NCBI GenBank assembly: GCA_035771175.1
Contig: CM069598.1
Location: 2,633,931 to 2,697,930, forward strand
DNA length: 64,000 nucleotides
Reading direction: 5' to 3'
From: Paratinospora sagittata
Taxonomy: Eukaryota; Streptophyta; Magnoliopsida; Ranunculales; Menispermaceae
The notes beneath the pieces were generated by a model. It ran no database searches. It was not told the origin of the DNA and worked only from the letters and a program-made list of their open reading frames with translations. Position 1 is the stretch's first letter. Every line of letters starts with the position of its first letter. Position numbers and translations under genes: made by a program. Shown here piece after piece: positions 9,873 to 20,564 of the stretch.

Positions 9873-10511
9873 GTGACAGACCAAGCGGAAGTATAACAAG
9901 GGCTCAAACTGTAAAATTATAATCGCTTAGTATGGTAAAACAATTAAATATGAACAATTAGACACTATATGCATCTTGTTCATCAAATCATAGCTTGATT
10001 CTTTGTTAGGAAACTTTTGACTTCTGTTGCTCGTTTTTTTCTAAGAGGTAAACTTCATGGTGAGGTTCCTCATGATACCTAAAAAAAAAAAACTGCATTT
10101 GCATAGTAAATTAGTAATGATATGATGATGTATATACATCGATCGACAAGTTCGATCTAGATCATGAAGTTGTATTCTAATATATAAATATTTATTTAAT
10201 TAAAAATAACTATCAATTTAAGACATGTTCAAAAATATAATCAATAACTCAATCAAACTCAAATATTTTTACTCCTTATACCACATCACTACACAAATAA
10301 TATATATGTGTGTGTGTGTAAACTCTTATATTTTAAATCTTAAATATAAATTTTCATCTAAGGATATAATTTTCTCTAAACTATCCATAATGCCTAAAAT
10401 ACATCTAAACTTGGGTCCCCTGGTTTAGGATTTCACATTTTTTCCTCATTTGCATAATAGCTTGCTCTATATTTAGTCATAATATGAGTATTGGTTGGCT
10501 TACTTTTACAG
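9873..10511. other. Sequence between the copia element and the CAX fragment, no gene
   Basis: AT-rich, with a poly-A run near 10081 and a short TG microsatellite near 10308. No conserved CAX exon is recognisable here, so the CAX copy downstream lacks its 5' part. The only link to a gene is the T-rich acceptor at 10505-10511. Confidence 0.4.
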
Positions 10512-11376
10512 GGAGCAGTTGTTGCATGGAAAATGCCGGTTGCATTTCTTAGTGTCATCATTCTTCCGATTGCGGGGAATGCTGCAGAGCATGCAAGCGC
10601 TATAATGTTTGCTATGAAAGACAAGCTTGTAAGTTCATCAAAGAGTAGAAATAAGTATCTATTTAAAACGAAAATGACAAGAATCCAACTCAGCAACTAT
10701 GTGGGTGAGGATGTAAAGCACCAGGATCGGATATGATCTGACCGTAACAGCAATTCACAGTGGCATCCTTTTAAAACATTTTTCTTAATTCATCCTTCAG
10801 TATTCATAAAATTAATGGTTATTACTGACTGCAGATTCCTTTCTTTGTCGTTGTGGGGTGGATAATGGGGCGCCCAATGGACTTAGTTAAATTTTCAGAT
10901 TTTGGAGACGGGAACACTTTTTATATCGTAGCCTTCTTGCTGCAGGTTTGATTGAAAACAGTTTCTATTTATCTATTTCTCTATAATGACTAGTATATTT
11001 TGGAACCTTCTTTCTGGTTGATCTGCTTGCACGTCTTATATATTTGTGATAGTTTCTATTTTATGTAGCATTAGCAATTCCATCCAGACTATTTAATTTT
11101 GGCCATTGTGAGGGTCCTATCTGATGTATCGATTCTCATGATTTTTCCCTTTTTTTTCTTGGTTTGCTTGCAGGATGGAACTTCTAATTACTTTAAAGGA
11201 CTAATGCTAATTCTATGTTATCTGATAGTAGCTGCAAGTTTCTTTGTACATGTAGATCCTTCTTCAGTAGGTGAGTTCCTAGGAGTTTGAATTATAGTAA
11301 ATGAGCAAAATGCCTAATAACTCGTACCAAGTTAATTCCAACTAATTTTGCAGTGGAGAGGCCCGAAAGAACTTAG
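10512..11376 (+). pseudogene. 3' fragment of a vacuolar cation/proton exchanger (CAX) gene
   Basis: Four exon-like blocks with GT-AG borders. 10512-10628 carries [20 protein letters not shown], the conserved C-terminal-half signature. 10835-10945 carries IPFFVVVGWIMG...VAFLLQ. 11174-11270 carries GTSNYFKGLMLILCYLIVAA. 11354-11376 ends in TAG. CAX proteins exchange Ca2+ or metal ions for H+ at the tonoplast and are about 450 aa with 11 membrane helices. Only the last third is here. The exon that normally follows KDKL (the TLGVA...TQI segment) is missing: 10629-10834 shows only intron-like sequence. With no 5' half and a missing internal exon, the copy cannot make an exchanger. Confidence 0.8.
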
Positions 11377-12503
11377 CAATTGACAAGTAATGGATTATCA
11401 GGTGGGGTTTAAGCCCTTTGGAATGCTGCCAAATCTGTTCTAGTTTTTTGGCTCACTGGAAGAGAATTTGGCTGGACAGATACTACTTTCATGTATACTT
11501 AAGGAAGAGGCAAAGTCAATACTAGATAGACTGAGAAAGGAAGAGACATACAAAAAATATCAACATGTCACTTGCTTTTCATCTCCTGTACTCCCACATT
11601 TTTTTCCCCTCATTTCTGTGTTTCCTTCTTTCTTAAGAAAATAGAATTTGAATTTGAAGGCATTTTGATTTTTCTTTCTTCAGATTGTGACCTGTCATAA
11701 TTCATAACTAGCATCATATTAACAGGAATTAAGGATTAAGGTTAAATATTTATGTTCACCTTACGTTTAAGCACGTACGTAGGCTCATATTCCTTGCTCT
11801 AACACCGGAGTTTAGATCCCATCTCAAGTGGGCAATCCTAATTATTGAGTTTAACTAGTTGGATGCTCTAAAAGATTACATTATTAACGTTAATTAGTTA
11901 TTACACTTTATTTATTAAAATGATGAATTTCATAATAAAACAATTGAAATCAATTTAAAAAAAAAAGAAGCCTAGAATTGAAAACAAAAAGGTTCATGAA
12001 CTTATTTTCATTTCCAGCTATTGATTTGAAAGTTCCGATTCTTCAAATGAAAATTTTTTGGTACTTTGATGAATTATTTAATTGTTTATTTATTTTTTGG
12101 GGTAGGGGTTTGACATGATTTCCTTTTTTCTTTTTTCCTTTGGTATCTTACTTCCTTATGTATATAAGAACCAGGCCTTTTTCTTTGTTTCAATGCTCCA
12201 CCTTGGCACTCGTGAAGTTTCTTGGAGGGTGGACTCTGCGACGGGCTCATCAAATTGACTTTTCAAATAGATATATCTTTGATTAATTTGCAAGAAAATC
12301 TTCAGCAGTTTCAAAGACGACAAACTCTCTTACATGTCATGTTATTATTTGATGACATCTCAATAAGGGTGATTAATTAATATTGTTCGGAATGTTCAAT
12401 ATTTCAGATTGATTGAAAGGTCAAACTTTTGAGTCAGATCTTTTGTTTATGCATGGAAAGAAAGAGTAGGTACGGAACAACTAAGCGAGATTGTTGTATT
12501 TAG

Positions 12504-12572
12504 TTGAAAGGTCAACACAAAAGGAAAGATCATAAGAAAGAGGAAAGTTCACACCTAAGAGAGCATTTATTT
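12504..12572 (+). promoter_or_regulatory. GRP-a (unit 2) promoter: W-box-containing element plus TATA-like box
   Basis: TTGAAAGGTCAAC at 12504-12516 includes the W-box core in reverse (GGTCAA). A TATTTAAGG TATA-like box lies near 12567. The arrangement is the same as at 1103-1172. Confidence 0.5.
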
Positions 12573-12653
12573 AAGGGCGGTTTCATCAAAGGTAGCTAGC
12601 AATTTGTTTTGTAATTTGTATCATTAAAATCTTTAAAGTTTTTAGAGAGAGAT

Positions 12654-12899
12654 ATGGTGAGGTTGTTGGAAACTGTTGATAATGGCAGCAAAGCCGCTGT
12701 GTTTCAAATTCCGGGAAGTTTGTCTTTGCTTTGCATGATTGCCTTGTCACTCTCCTTGATATCCATGGCCATCTTTGCTTGCTCTGAATCTCAGAAGAAG
12801 CCTAGAAGACATCATTGGTATGGTGGTGGTGGCGGCGGTGGCGGTGGCTGTGGTGGTGGCGGAGGTGGTTGTGGTGGTGGTGGCGGCGGCGGTTGCTGA
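12654..12899 (+). CDS. Small glycine-rich protein (GRP-a, unit 2)
   Basis: Single-exon ORF of 81 aa. The N-terminal 60 residues are almost identical to the protein at 1252 (start MVRLLETVDNGSKAAVFQ, hydrophobic stretch to IFACSES, basic KKPRRHHWY). The tail is a shorter Gly/Cys run with no Asp or Val interruptions, ending in C-TGA. Substitutions in the N-terminal part are few and conservative (Val to Ile, Thr to Ser), while the tail changes length freely, so the hydrophobic N-terminus is the constrained part. Function not recognised. Confidence 0.75.
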   Translation: MVRLLETVDNGSKAAVFQIPGSLSLLCMIALSLSLISMAIFACSESQKKPRRHHWYGGGGGGGGGCGGGGGGCGGGGGGGC

Positions 12900-13519
12900 A
12901 ATTAAATGTCTATCTTTTTAGGAAAAGTATCGCATAGAGATTAAAAATTACACACCATATGAAGACTATGGTATCAAAGTTGTATTTGTATTAAAAAAGA
13001 GAATTTTTTTAGTATATTAAAGTTACATATTTGACATCGCAAGTGAATTACATTAATTAATTAGTGTGTTGTTTTTCAGTTACAAGCATTACTTACTTCA
13101 TGCTCCCTATAATGACAAGAGTGTTATGCATTAAGTACATTACTTGACTTTCTGTCATTTAAATTTTTTTTATCAATATCCCATCAACGACTATGATAAT
13201 GCCACATCACCTCTAGTATGATTGAGTTTTGTTTTTTTTTCAGAGTTTTTCAGCGTTACTATATAAATTTATAACAATATTAAATACATTTGAAAGAATA
13301 TATGGTTGGGTCCGTATTAAAAGTGACGGAGAGACGAAGGTATCACAATAAAAATTCATGTTCATTTTAGTCATATTCACTTGAAGAGAGCCGTACAATA
13401 CCTTTATAATGCTCTAATGTAATTTAGTCTTTCTAGACAAGGACATCTATTTTGTTTGTTTAGTGGAAGAATGAATACGTATGGAAGAAGTAAGAGGGAG
13501 TGGACGTCATTGTATTTAA

Positions 13520-13596
13520 TTGAAAGGTCGACGCAAAGGAAATATCAGAGGGAAGAGGAAGACGCTTCGGCACCTAGCTAAGAGGCCTTTATTTAA
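13520..13596 (+). promoter_or_regulatory. GRP-b promoter: degenerate W-box element plus TATA-like box
   Basis: TTGAAAGGTCGACGCAAAGG at 13520-13539 matches the GRP-a element, but GGTCGA replaces GGTCAA, so the W-box core is lost. TATTTAA lies at 13590-13596, followed by the conserved TTCATCAAAGG. Confidence 0.45.
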
Positions 13597-13641
13597 GTCA
13601 AGGGTTCATCAAAGGTATCAATCCTTAAAGCTTTTAGAGAG

Positions 13642-13854
13642 ATGGTGAGGTTGTTGGAGGCTATTGATAATGGCAGCAAATCTGCTGTGTTTCAATTTCC
13701 CTCAAGTTTGTCTCTGTTTTGCATGGCTGCCTTCTCAATCTTCCTAATATCTATGGCCATCTTTGCTTGCTCTGAATCTTCAAGGCGTGGTCGTGGTGGT
13801 GGTGGTGGTTGTGGTGCTGGTTGTGGTGGTGGTGGTGGTAGTGGTGGTTGTTGA
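13642..13854 (+). CDS. Small glycine-rich protein (GRP-b, unit 2)
   Basis: Single-exon ORF of 70 aa and the intact partner of the pseudogene at 3169. It starts MVRLLEAIDNGSKSAVFQ. The hydrophobic stretch (LSLFCMAAFSIFLISMAIFA) occupies about residues 24-43, followed by CSESSRRGRGG and a short Gly/Cys tail ending GGC. The linker has arginines where GRP-a has KKPRRHH. The leader TCAATCCTTAAAGCTTTTAGAGA before the ATG is shared with the pseudogene. Membrane-anchored or secreted; no known family is recognised. Confidence 0.72.
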   Translation: MVRLLEAIDNGSKSAVFQFPSSLSLFCMAAFSIFLISMAIFACSESSRRGRGGGGGCGAGCGGGGGSGGC

Positions 13855-14149
13855 GTATACTAAATGTAGAGATCACTATTATGTCAGATTTCTAGTTGTA
13901 TTAAAAATTACTGCAGTTTTTCATAGCGTGCATATATAAATTAGTGTGTTATTTTCAATTTCTCTAGTACGATTTCCTTTCTTATACCCCTACGACGACA
14001 AGAGCGCATTGAGTACATTCATCCGGTCATATAATTTAACAAATGATGCTGATTGGTAGACATGTCATGAACTTAATGGTCCTAATGAAGCTTATATACG
14101 ACGATTCATTAATGGCCAATTATTAAAGGAATTCTAAATTTCTGTAAAA

Positions 14150-14610
14150 AAAAAATAATAGATGACAATCATAGTAAGAAAAAATCAAAATGCCCTCAAA
14201 TTAAATTTTCTAAAGCGATAAGGAAACACACAAATAAGGAAGGGTCGTGGGAGGATTGTATGTAATTTCAGAGGATATGGAAACATGAAGGAAATGTTAT
14301 ATTTTTCTGCATCCCTCTCTTTCCCCTGAAATTAATCTATCAAATATTTACTTTGCCTCTTCTCTTAAGTATGCATGAAAGTAGTACCTGTCCAGCCAAA
14401 TTCTCTTACACTGAGCCAAAGAACAAGAACAGATTTGGGAGCAACCCAGACATATACAAAAGGGAATTTGCAGCTATTTACTATTAGATAACATAAAATT
14501 AATGAGCATTAGTCATTTAAAGCAATTAGAAGCTCCATCATGCATATGTGACTGAACTAAGAAAACATAAAATTGAGAAACCAACAACTTTTGGGGGATC
14601 ACAGTAGCTT
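14150..14610 (-). repeat. Decayed inverted copy of the CAX 3' region
   Basis: The reverse strand carries GGAGCTTCTAATTGCTTTAA...ATGTTATCTAATAGTA (the exon coding GTSNYFKGL, now with internal stops). It then jumps to CTTGTTCTTTGGCTCA and the CAX 3' flank with GCCAAATTCTCTT. Part of the last intron and exon is deleted. Adjoins the end of unit 2. Confidence 0.7.
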
Positions 14611-14739
14611 TAGATCAGAATTCAGATAGGTCAATAGAATTTGGATGGTACTTGCTAATGCTACATAATCAATATAAACAAAAACTATTAACAAAATAAG
14701 ATGGGCAAGTAAGTAAACTACGAAAATGAATTTTTAAAA

Positions 14740-15147
14740 CTAAGATTATCCAATATCCTTTAAATGTAGAAAATTAGGAAAAAATAAATAAATAATTTAT
14801 TTCACTATCAATTAATAAGTACTTCATACGAATTAAACATCTCAAATATTTTTCTACTTTATAGTACACAGATTTAAAATGTGGGTCAAGAAGAATAATA
14901 GAAAAAGAATACCCAAAATAAAATTAGCACTCGAACCGCGTCACCCTCACAAGCTCTAAAATAAGGACCAACCATTTCACTTGCTAGTTGAAATTAATAA
15001 ATAAATAATGAAAGACCTTTTTTATATAATCTATCTAATCATAATATTTAAAAACCGTGACTAACAAGGATTTATTCTAATAGAACTATACTAACATGGT
15101 TTTCCTAATTTGAATATAACTAAATCATAAAACAATCATTCATAACC
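14740..15147. repeat. Partial copy of a 590-bp LTR family
   Basis: Shares CACTATCAATTAATAAGTAC, AGTACACAGAT, AAGAAGAATAATAGAAA and ACTAACATGGTTTTCCT with the better copies at 18647-19235 and 23376-23967. Its 5' end is missing. It butts directly against the inverted CAX-region copy. Confidence 0.65.
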
Positions 15148-16005
15148 TTTTTGTTTCCAATTCTAGGCTCTCTTTTTTTTAATTGATTTCAGTTGTTTTA
15201 TTATGAAATTCATCATTTTAATAAATAAAGTGTAATAACTAATTAACAAAGATGATTTTTGCAACTAAGTTAATAATGTAATCTTTTAGAGCATCCAACT
15301 AGTTAAACTCAATAATTAGGAGTGCCCACTTGAGATGGGATCTAAACTCCGGTGTTAGAGCAAGGAATATGAGCCTACTTATGTGCTTAAACATAAGGTG
15401 AACATAAATATTTAACCTTAATCCTTAATTACTGTTATTATGATGCCAGTTATGAATTATGACAGGTCACAATCTGAAGAAAGAAAAATCAAAATGCCTT
15501 CAAATTCAAATTCTATTTTCTTAAGAAAGAAGGAAACACAGAAATGAGGGGGGGAAAAATGTGGGAGTAGAGGAGATGAAAAGCAAGGAACATGTTGATA
15601 TTTTTTGCATGTCTCTTCCTTTCTCAATCTATCTAGTATTGACTTTGCCTCTTCCTCAAGTATACATGAAAGTAGTATCTGTCCAGCCAAATTCTCTTCC
15701 AGTGAGCCAAAGAACTAGAACAGATTTGGCAGCATTCCAAAGGGCTTAAACCCCACCTTATCCATTACTTGTCAATTGCTAAGTTCTCCCGGGTCTATCC
15801 GTTGCAAAATTGGTTAGAATTAACTTAGTATGAGTTATTGGGCATGTTGCTCATTTACTATAATTCAAACTCCTAGGAACTCGCCCACTGAAGAAGAATC
15901 TACATGTACAAAGAAATTTGCAGCTACTATCAGATAACATAGAGTGAGCGTTAGTCCTTTAAAGTAATTAGAAGTTCCAAAATAGGGAAAAATGAGAATC
16001 CATAC
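15148..16005 (-). repeat. Well-preserved inverted copy of the CAX 3' end and flank
   Basis: The reverse complement follows about 11130-11992. It includes the exon for GTSNYFKGL and LCYLIVAA (about 15895-15977), the last intron, the terminal exon (about 15775-15810), and the 3' flank through GCCTAGAATTGGAAACAAAAAGG. That last segment and CACCGGAGTTTAGATCCCA are specific to unit 2 rather than unit 1, so this copy derives from unit 2. No promoter or upstream exon came with it. Confidence 0.8.
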
Positions 16006-16850
16006 TTCAGAAACAATGTATATCTCTTCATTTCAGAAACATGCATTTACCAGGGTGTAACAATTTTGTCGTTTACTTTATGATTTAAAGTTCTCTTCAT
16101 TTCTCTTTCCTATGAAAGGTGATTACTTTGTTGGATATTGCGTTGAGGGTGAAAACCATCACCAAAGATCATTCATGTTGGATCACTAAGAATCTATAAT
16201 CTTAAACGGAAGCGTACCTGAGTCAGTTATGATAAAAGTAAATCGTAAGTCTTGCGGTTGGTCTTCTAAATTAACACATAGTCCCTAAGGTTAGGATTTC
16301 TCTTTGATGATGGGGGTCTAAGGTTAGGATTTCTCTCTCATGATGAGATGTTAGACAGAATAAAAACGTACATGTGATTTGAGGACCATAACCGTATATA
16401 TATATATGCGTTAATTGTCTGTTAACCCTAATTATTTCTATTTTGGCCATCATAAATATAAAAATAATAATTTTATCTCTACACTTAATTGATACATTAA
16501 CGTCCAAAATACCTATACCTTATTGGATTACTTTAAATGGGCTGAACCTTATACGACAACCTTTAATACACAATTCTTAAAATATATAAGCTAATTAAAC
16601 CCAATATACTTTGCAACCATGGAATTGATGTTTTCTCTTCATAGAGAAATTACCAAGAAGGGACTCTTATTCTGATCTGAACGTAACACCTCTTACACTT
16701 TATTTTTTTTCAATTACCTACACCGGAGCCTTTCGCACATTGAGCCATTGAAGGGAGGGCGTAGACACCAGGAACCAGAAGACGAGGGCTCTTGTCTTCG
16801 TAATATTCAAACCATCCTTTTTATTTAATAAACATTATTAGTACAAAGAA
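16006..16850. other. AT-rich intergenic sequence, no gene
   Basis: Contains a short direct repeat around 16290-16350 (AAGGTTAGGATTTCTCT occurs twice) and a TA run near 16395. The open frames are short and have no recognisable motifs. Confidence 0.35.
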
Positions 16851-17100
16851 TTAAACGTTGGTCACAAGAGAAAGATGACAAGGAGAACAACCACCAAGCT
16901 AGTTGGGATTAATACATAAACAACGGGGACCTTTGTTTATATAGACTATCCAATTATAATATTTAAATATTATGACTAATAAGAATTTATTATTCTAATA
17001 TAACTACACTAACATGATTTTTCGAATACAATTAAATTATCAAACAACTATTCATATTTAATAAGTCTTAATTACTTTATAAATATATATTTCATATTTT
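16851..17100. repeat. Partial copy of the 590-bp LTR family
   Basis: Contains AGTTGGGAT...AATA, TATATAGACTATCCAAT, ACTACACTAACATGATTTT and AAGTCTTAATTACTTT in the order seen in the LTR at 23376-23967. Only the 3' half is recognisable. Confidence 0.55.
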
Positions 17101-17550
17101 AACTAATGTAGAAGCATCTGGTCTATTTAACAGAAGAAAAATGGTAGATCAGAACCCATTGTAAGAAAAATTAAAATGACATCGATTAAACTACATTTTC
17201 TAAAGAGAGAAGGAAACGAACAAATAAGGAGGGGTGGTGGGGGATTGCATACAGTTTCAGAGAAGATGGAAACAAGAAAATTTTTTTTTGCCAAAGATGG
17301 AAACAAGAAATTAAATACATGATATTTTTGCATTCCGATCTCTACCCTTACATTAATCTATCAAATAATATTTACTTTGCCTTTTCTCCAAATATTCAAT
17401 TCTAGAGAGCCAAAGAACAAGAATATATGGATTTAATACAAATGAATTTTGCAGCTATTTAATAATTAATACTATTAGATAAGAAAAAATGCGCAATATT
17501 AGTCATTTAATTAAAGCAATTAGAAGCTTCATAGATAAAAATGAAATCAA
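17101..17550 (-). repeat. Second decayed inverted copy of the CAX 3' region
   Basis: The reverse strand contains GAAGCTTCTAATTGCTTTAA, TAAATAGCTGCAAAATTC and TTCTTGTTCTTTGGCTC in the same order as 14150-14610, with extra indels. It shares the deletion of the copy at 14150, so the two have a common origin. Confidence 0.6.
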
Positions 17551-18646
17551 GAAACCCAACATGATGCAATACAAATTGTTGGGGGTCTGTGAGAATAGAG
17601 ATCTCTCACCCATGTAGACAGAGTCCCCAACAAGTCTGCTCTTTAATTATAAGATCAATGAATGATACGGAGAAGGGAAGGCTGTATAAGGTGATTACAA
17701 ACCTTGTGCGACAAGATAACTAAAAACTGATATATACCAGAAATGACCCTGACAAACTAACATAACTACATAATTACCCCGAATTGTCTCGTGCATCACG
17801 TATATGTAATTGACAATCCCAAAATTTTGGGGAGTTCAACGTAGCTATATATGTATACGTATTAAATAAAATATCAGCCAATAAAAAAATATTATACTAA
17901 TAGATAAAATATAAATATGAAAATGGATACAGTATAAAAAATATAAATGTTAAGATAGACATATAGATAATGAATACAGCATTATTATTCATGATAATAT
18001 GATAGTTTAGGCATAAGATATATAATTTAATTATTTAACTACTTTGCCCCTTTTTAACCTTGTTGTTATGGGATGAAATTGCAGTCTTGTATTTAATTAA
18101 TACTAAAAAATGTATATATAATGCACATACATACACAATAATAATGAAAAAATAAAATAAAATCTCGTGTACTAAACTTACTACGCCACGTAGAGTTTTA
18201 AAAATATTTGCAGAATAGACAGCCCTGATAAACATTAAAAATATAAAATAATTATAACTTTTAACATTCATTTACGTAATTAATACATTAATAATAACAA
18301 CATTAATTGAGTATTACTCCACAGATTGTTTAATTAATCATTTATTTTCTTTTAGAGGGTCATATCTACATGTAAGTAATTGCATCAATTACTATAATAA
18401 ACAAACCAAATGGCTTGGTAAAATCCAAACTATATATCAACGAGTTAATTAAATATATATATATATATATATAATTAAGCTAATCTAAAAACCATGATAA
18501 TTAATGAATCCTTTTCTCATGACCATTGAAAAAGCTAACCATACTTGCTTCAGAACTCTTATTCATATAGAAATTATACTCCCCAAAATATTTAAGGAGA
18601 CTAGGTGCTAGCGTTAGAAAATAACGTTGACACCTGACGTACATAT
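17551..18646. other. AT-rich intergenic sequence
   Basis: No gene found. Contains a TA-rich run near 18450-18471. Confidence 0.35.
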
Positions 18647-19235
18647 TGTTGGGAAAAACATTCAAAATTTTTTAATCTCACAGATTTAATAAAAAATAAA
18701 AATAAATATTAACACTCACAACTCAAAGATATACGTGAAAAAACTCAATAATGAAATAAAAAATCACGAGCAAAAATAATTCACTATCAATTAATAAGTA
18801 ACTCAAAAGAATTAAAACTTCAAGTACTTTTACACTGAATAGTACATATATATGAAACTTTGATAAAGAAAAAAAAAATAAAGAGAAAATACTAAAAAAA
18901 AACTAGAACTCAACCCGTGTCACCTGCATAAGTTTTAAACTCTACACTTTTCACAAAACTTTTAAAGATCAAGCTTCATTTTCTTCTAGATCTCACTCAT
19001 TAATTGAGATTATCAATAAACAATAAGGAACCTCCTATATATAAACTTTCTAGTCACAATATTTAGAAACTGTGACAAACAAGGACTCTTCATTCTACAG
19101 TACACATGATTTTTTTATTTAAATACAACTAGATCATAAACACTTATTTATATTTAGAAAGTCCTAATTACTTTTTAAATGCATGTTTCATGTTCTAATC
19201 CAACAAGAAATCCATGTTTGAGCCACATTCTAATA
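18647..19235. mobile_element. Solo LTR, about 589 bp, of an unclassified LTR retrotransposon
   Basis: Starts TGTTGGGAAAAA and runs collinear with 23376-23967 to the GTTTGAGCCA segment. Its last bases (CTAATA) have diverged from the CCAACA expected. CATAT flanks both sides (18642-18646 and 19236-19240), consistent with a 5-bp target duplication. No internal coding sequence is present. Confidence 0.65.
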
Positions 19236-19240
19236 CATAT

Positions 19241-20255
19241 AGCATTATTCTAATAATAATAATAATAATAATAGTAACTTACTATTTTTTTTTCTCCAAT
19301 ATTCTTATTTTGTAAAGACTGGGCCATACATTAATAATAGAGTTCTTTTTGGATCAAGTGTTTTTTTTTTTGAAAAGATCTTTTTGCATCAAGTTAATTA
19401 TATAAATGTACATGTAAATCATTGTTGGCATTCAACTTACATGGCTTTTTTTTTTGTTTTTTTAATACTCAATGTAAGATAAATATTTATAGTCTTTGCT
19501 GAGTTCACATCTTTGGCTAAGATTTTTCAATGGGTGTATAGGTGATGGTATTTTTTATTTTTATTTTTTAAATAAGGATATAATTGATCATATTTATAAG
19601 TTAAAAGGAGATATATAATTAACTAACCAAATTTATAGATCTAAGTCCTATATAACTTCATTAATTTACTCTCCCCAATCATCTTCTAATTAATGTTTCA
19701 TCGACTCCCTTAGACCATATTCGTTAATTAACAATACAACTATCTAACCCAACAATTTTCTACTATAAAAATGCATGATCTATATTATTAATATTAAATA
19801 CTTTATAAAACTTGGGTACTCAACTTTATTGATCAAATAATTCATTTAAAAATACAAAATTAATTAAAGAGTTTTTTTTTTTATAACAACGGTAAGAGAC
19901 TTAAATTTTCAATTCCGTAAAAAGTGAAATAGACTGACGATTCTAAACTCACTAGCAAACACACGATTTTGAAAGCCCTCCGATCACGACATCGAACGAC
20001 GGGCGAGACGGGTAACCATTTTCCTTAATTACCATAATACTATTTAATTATTTACTTATATTATAATTATGGAATGTAAAATTAAACAATATATTTTTTT
20101 TCTTTGTTATAAATGATACTTAGAGTGTGCATAGTACCAAATGAAATGCAAGTAGAATTGCATGAATACTTTATACTATACACAAAGAAAATGTGGAAAA
20201 AGAAGAAGAAGAAAACAACTAAAAAGCCCTACACTCAAAAAACACAACAAAGGAG
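19241..20255. other. AT-rich upstream region of the GIP1-like gene
   Basis: Contains an AAT/TAA microsatellite near 19252-19275 and T-rich runs. The promoter of the gene at 20565 must lie in the right part of this stretch. No confident TATA box was chosen. Confidence 0.35.
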
Positions 20256-20564
20256 GTGTGCCATTGTCTTAAAAGTCTTCTTCCTCTTCGCTCTCTCTCT
20301 CTAACTCTCTCTCCTTTCTTTCTTTCTCTCTCTACACCTTTCTCTTTCCCTCCGTCTTCGTCCTCACCATTTTTTTTTTACAGATCAAATTCAAAACCCT
20401 CCAAACACTCTTCATATTCATTTCTTCTAATCCTCAAAACACAGTCTTTGATTTTAATCTATCTGTTTTTACACATATCTCTCATTTTCTCCATCTTTCT
20501 TCCCTACCTTCTCTGCTCTCCTTTTCTCCAATCTCTTTACCTCTGTCTTTCTATTCCTGCAAAG
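20256..20564 (+). promoter_or_regulatory. Pyrimidine-rich 5' leader of the GIP1-like gene
   Basis: A long CT-rich tract (CTCTCTCTCTCTAACTCTCTC and TTTCTTTCTTTCTCTCTC) runs up to AAAG before the start codon. CT-rich leaders are common in plant housekeeping genes. An in-frame upstream reading exists through this leader, but the protein family begins at the ATG at 20565. Confidence 0.5.

Larger units (their letters stand above)
11310..14135 (+). repeat. Tandem duplication unit 2 (CAX 3' end + GRP-a + GRP-b)
   Basis: It starts with the same CAAAATGCCTAATAACTCGTA as position 1 and stays collinear through both GRP genes and their 3' flank. The CAX last intron lies at the start of the unit, and the preceding CAX exons are present only on this side within the window. 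Unit 2 lacks the MITE, the triplication and the promoter inversion of unit 1, so it is probably closer to the ancestral arrangement. Confidence 0.8.

Noticed and set aside
20256..20564. N-terminal extension of the GIP1-like protein through the CT-rich leader
   Set aside because: The translated leader is Leu/Ser/Phe-rich low complexity, and the family begins with MSSGGSRVSIP at 20565.
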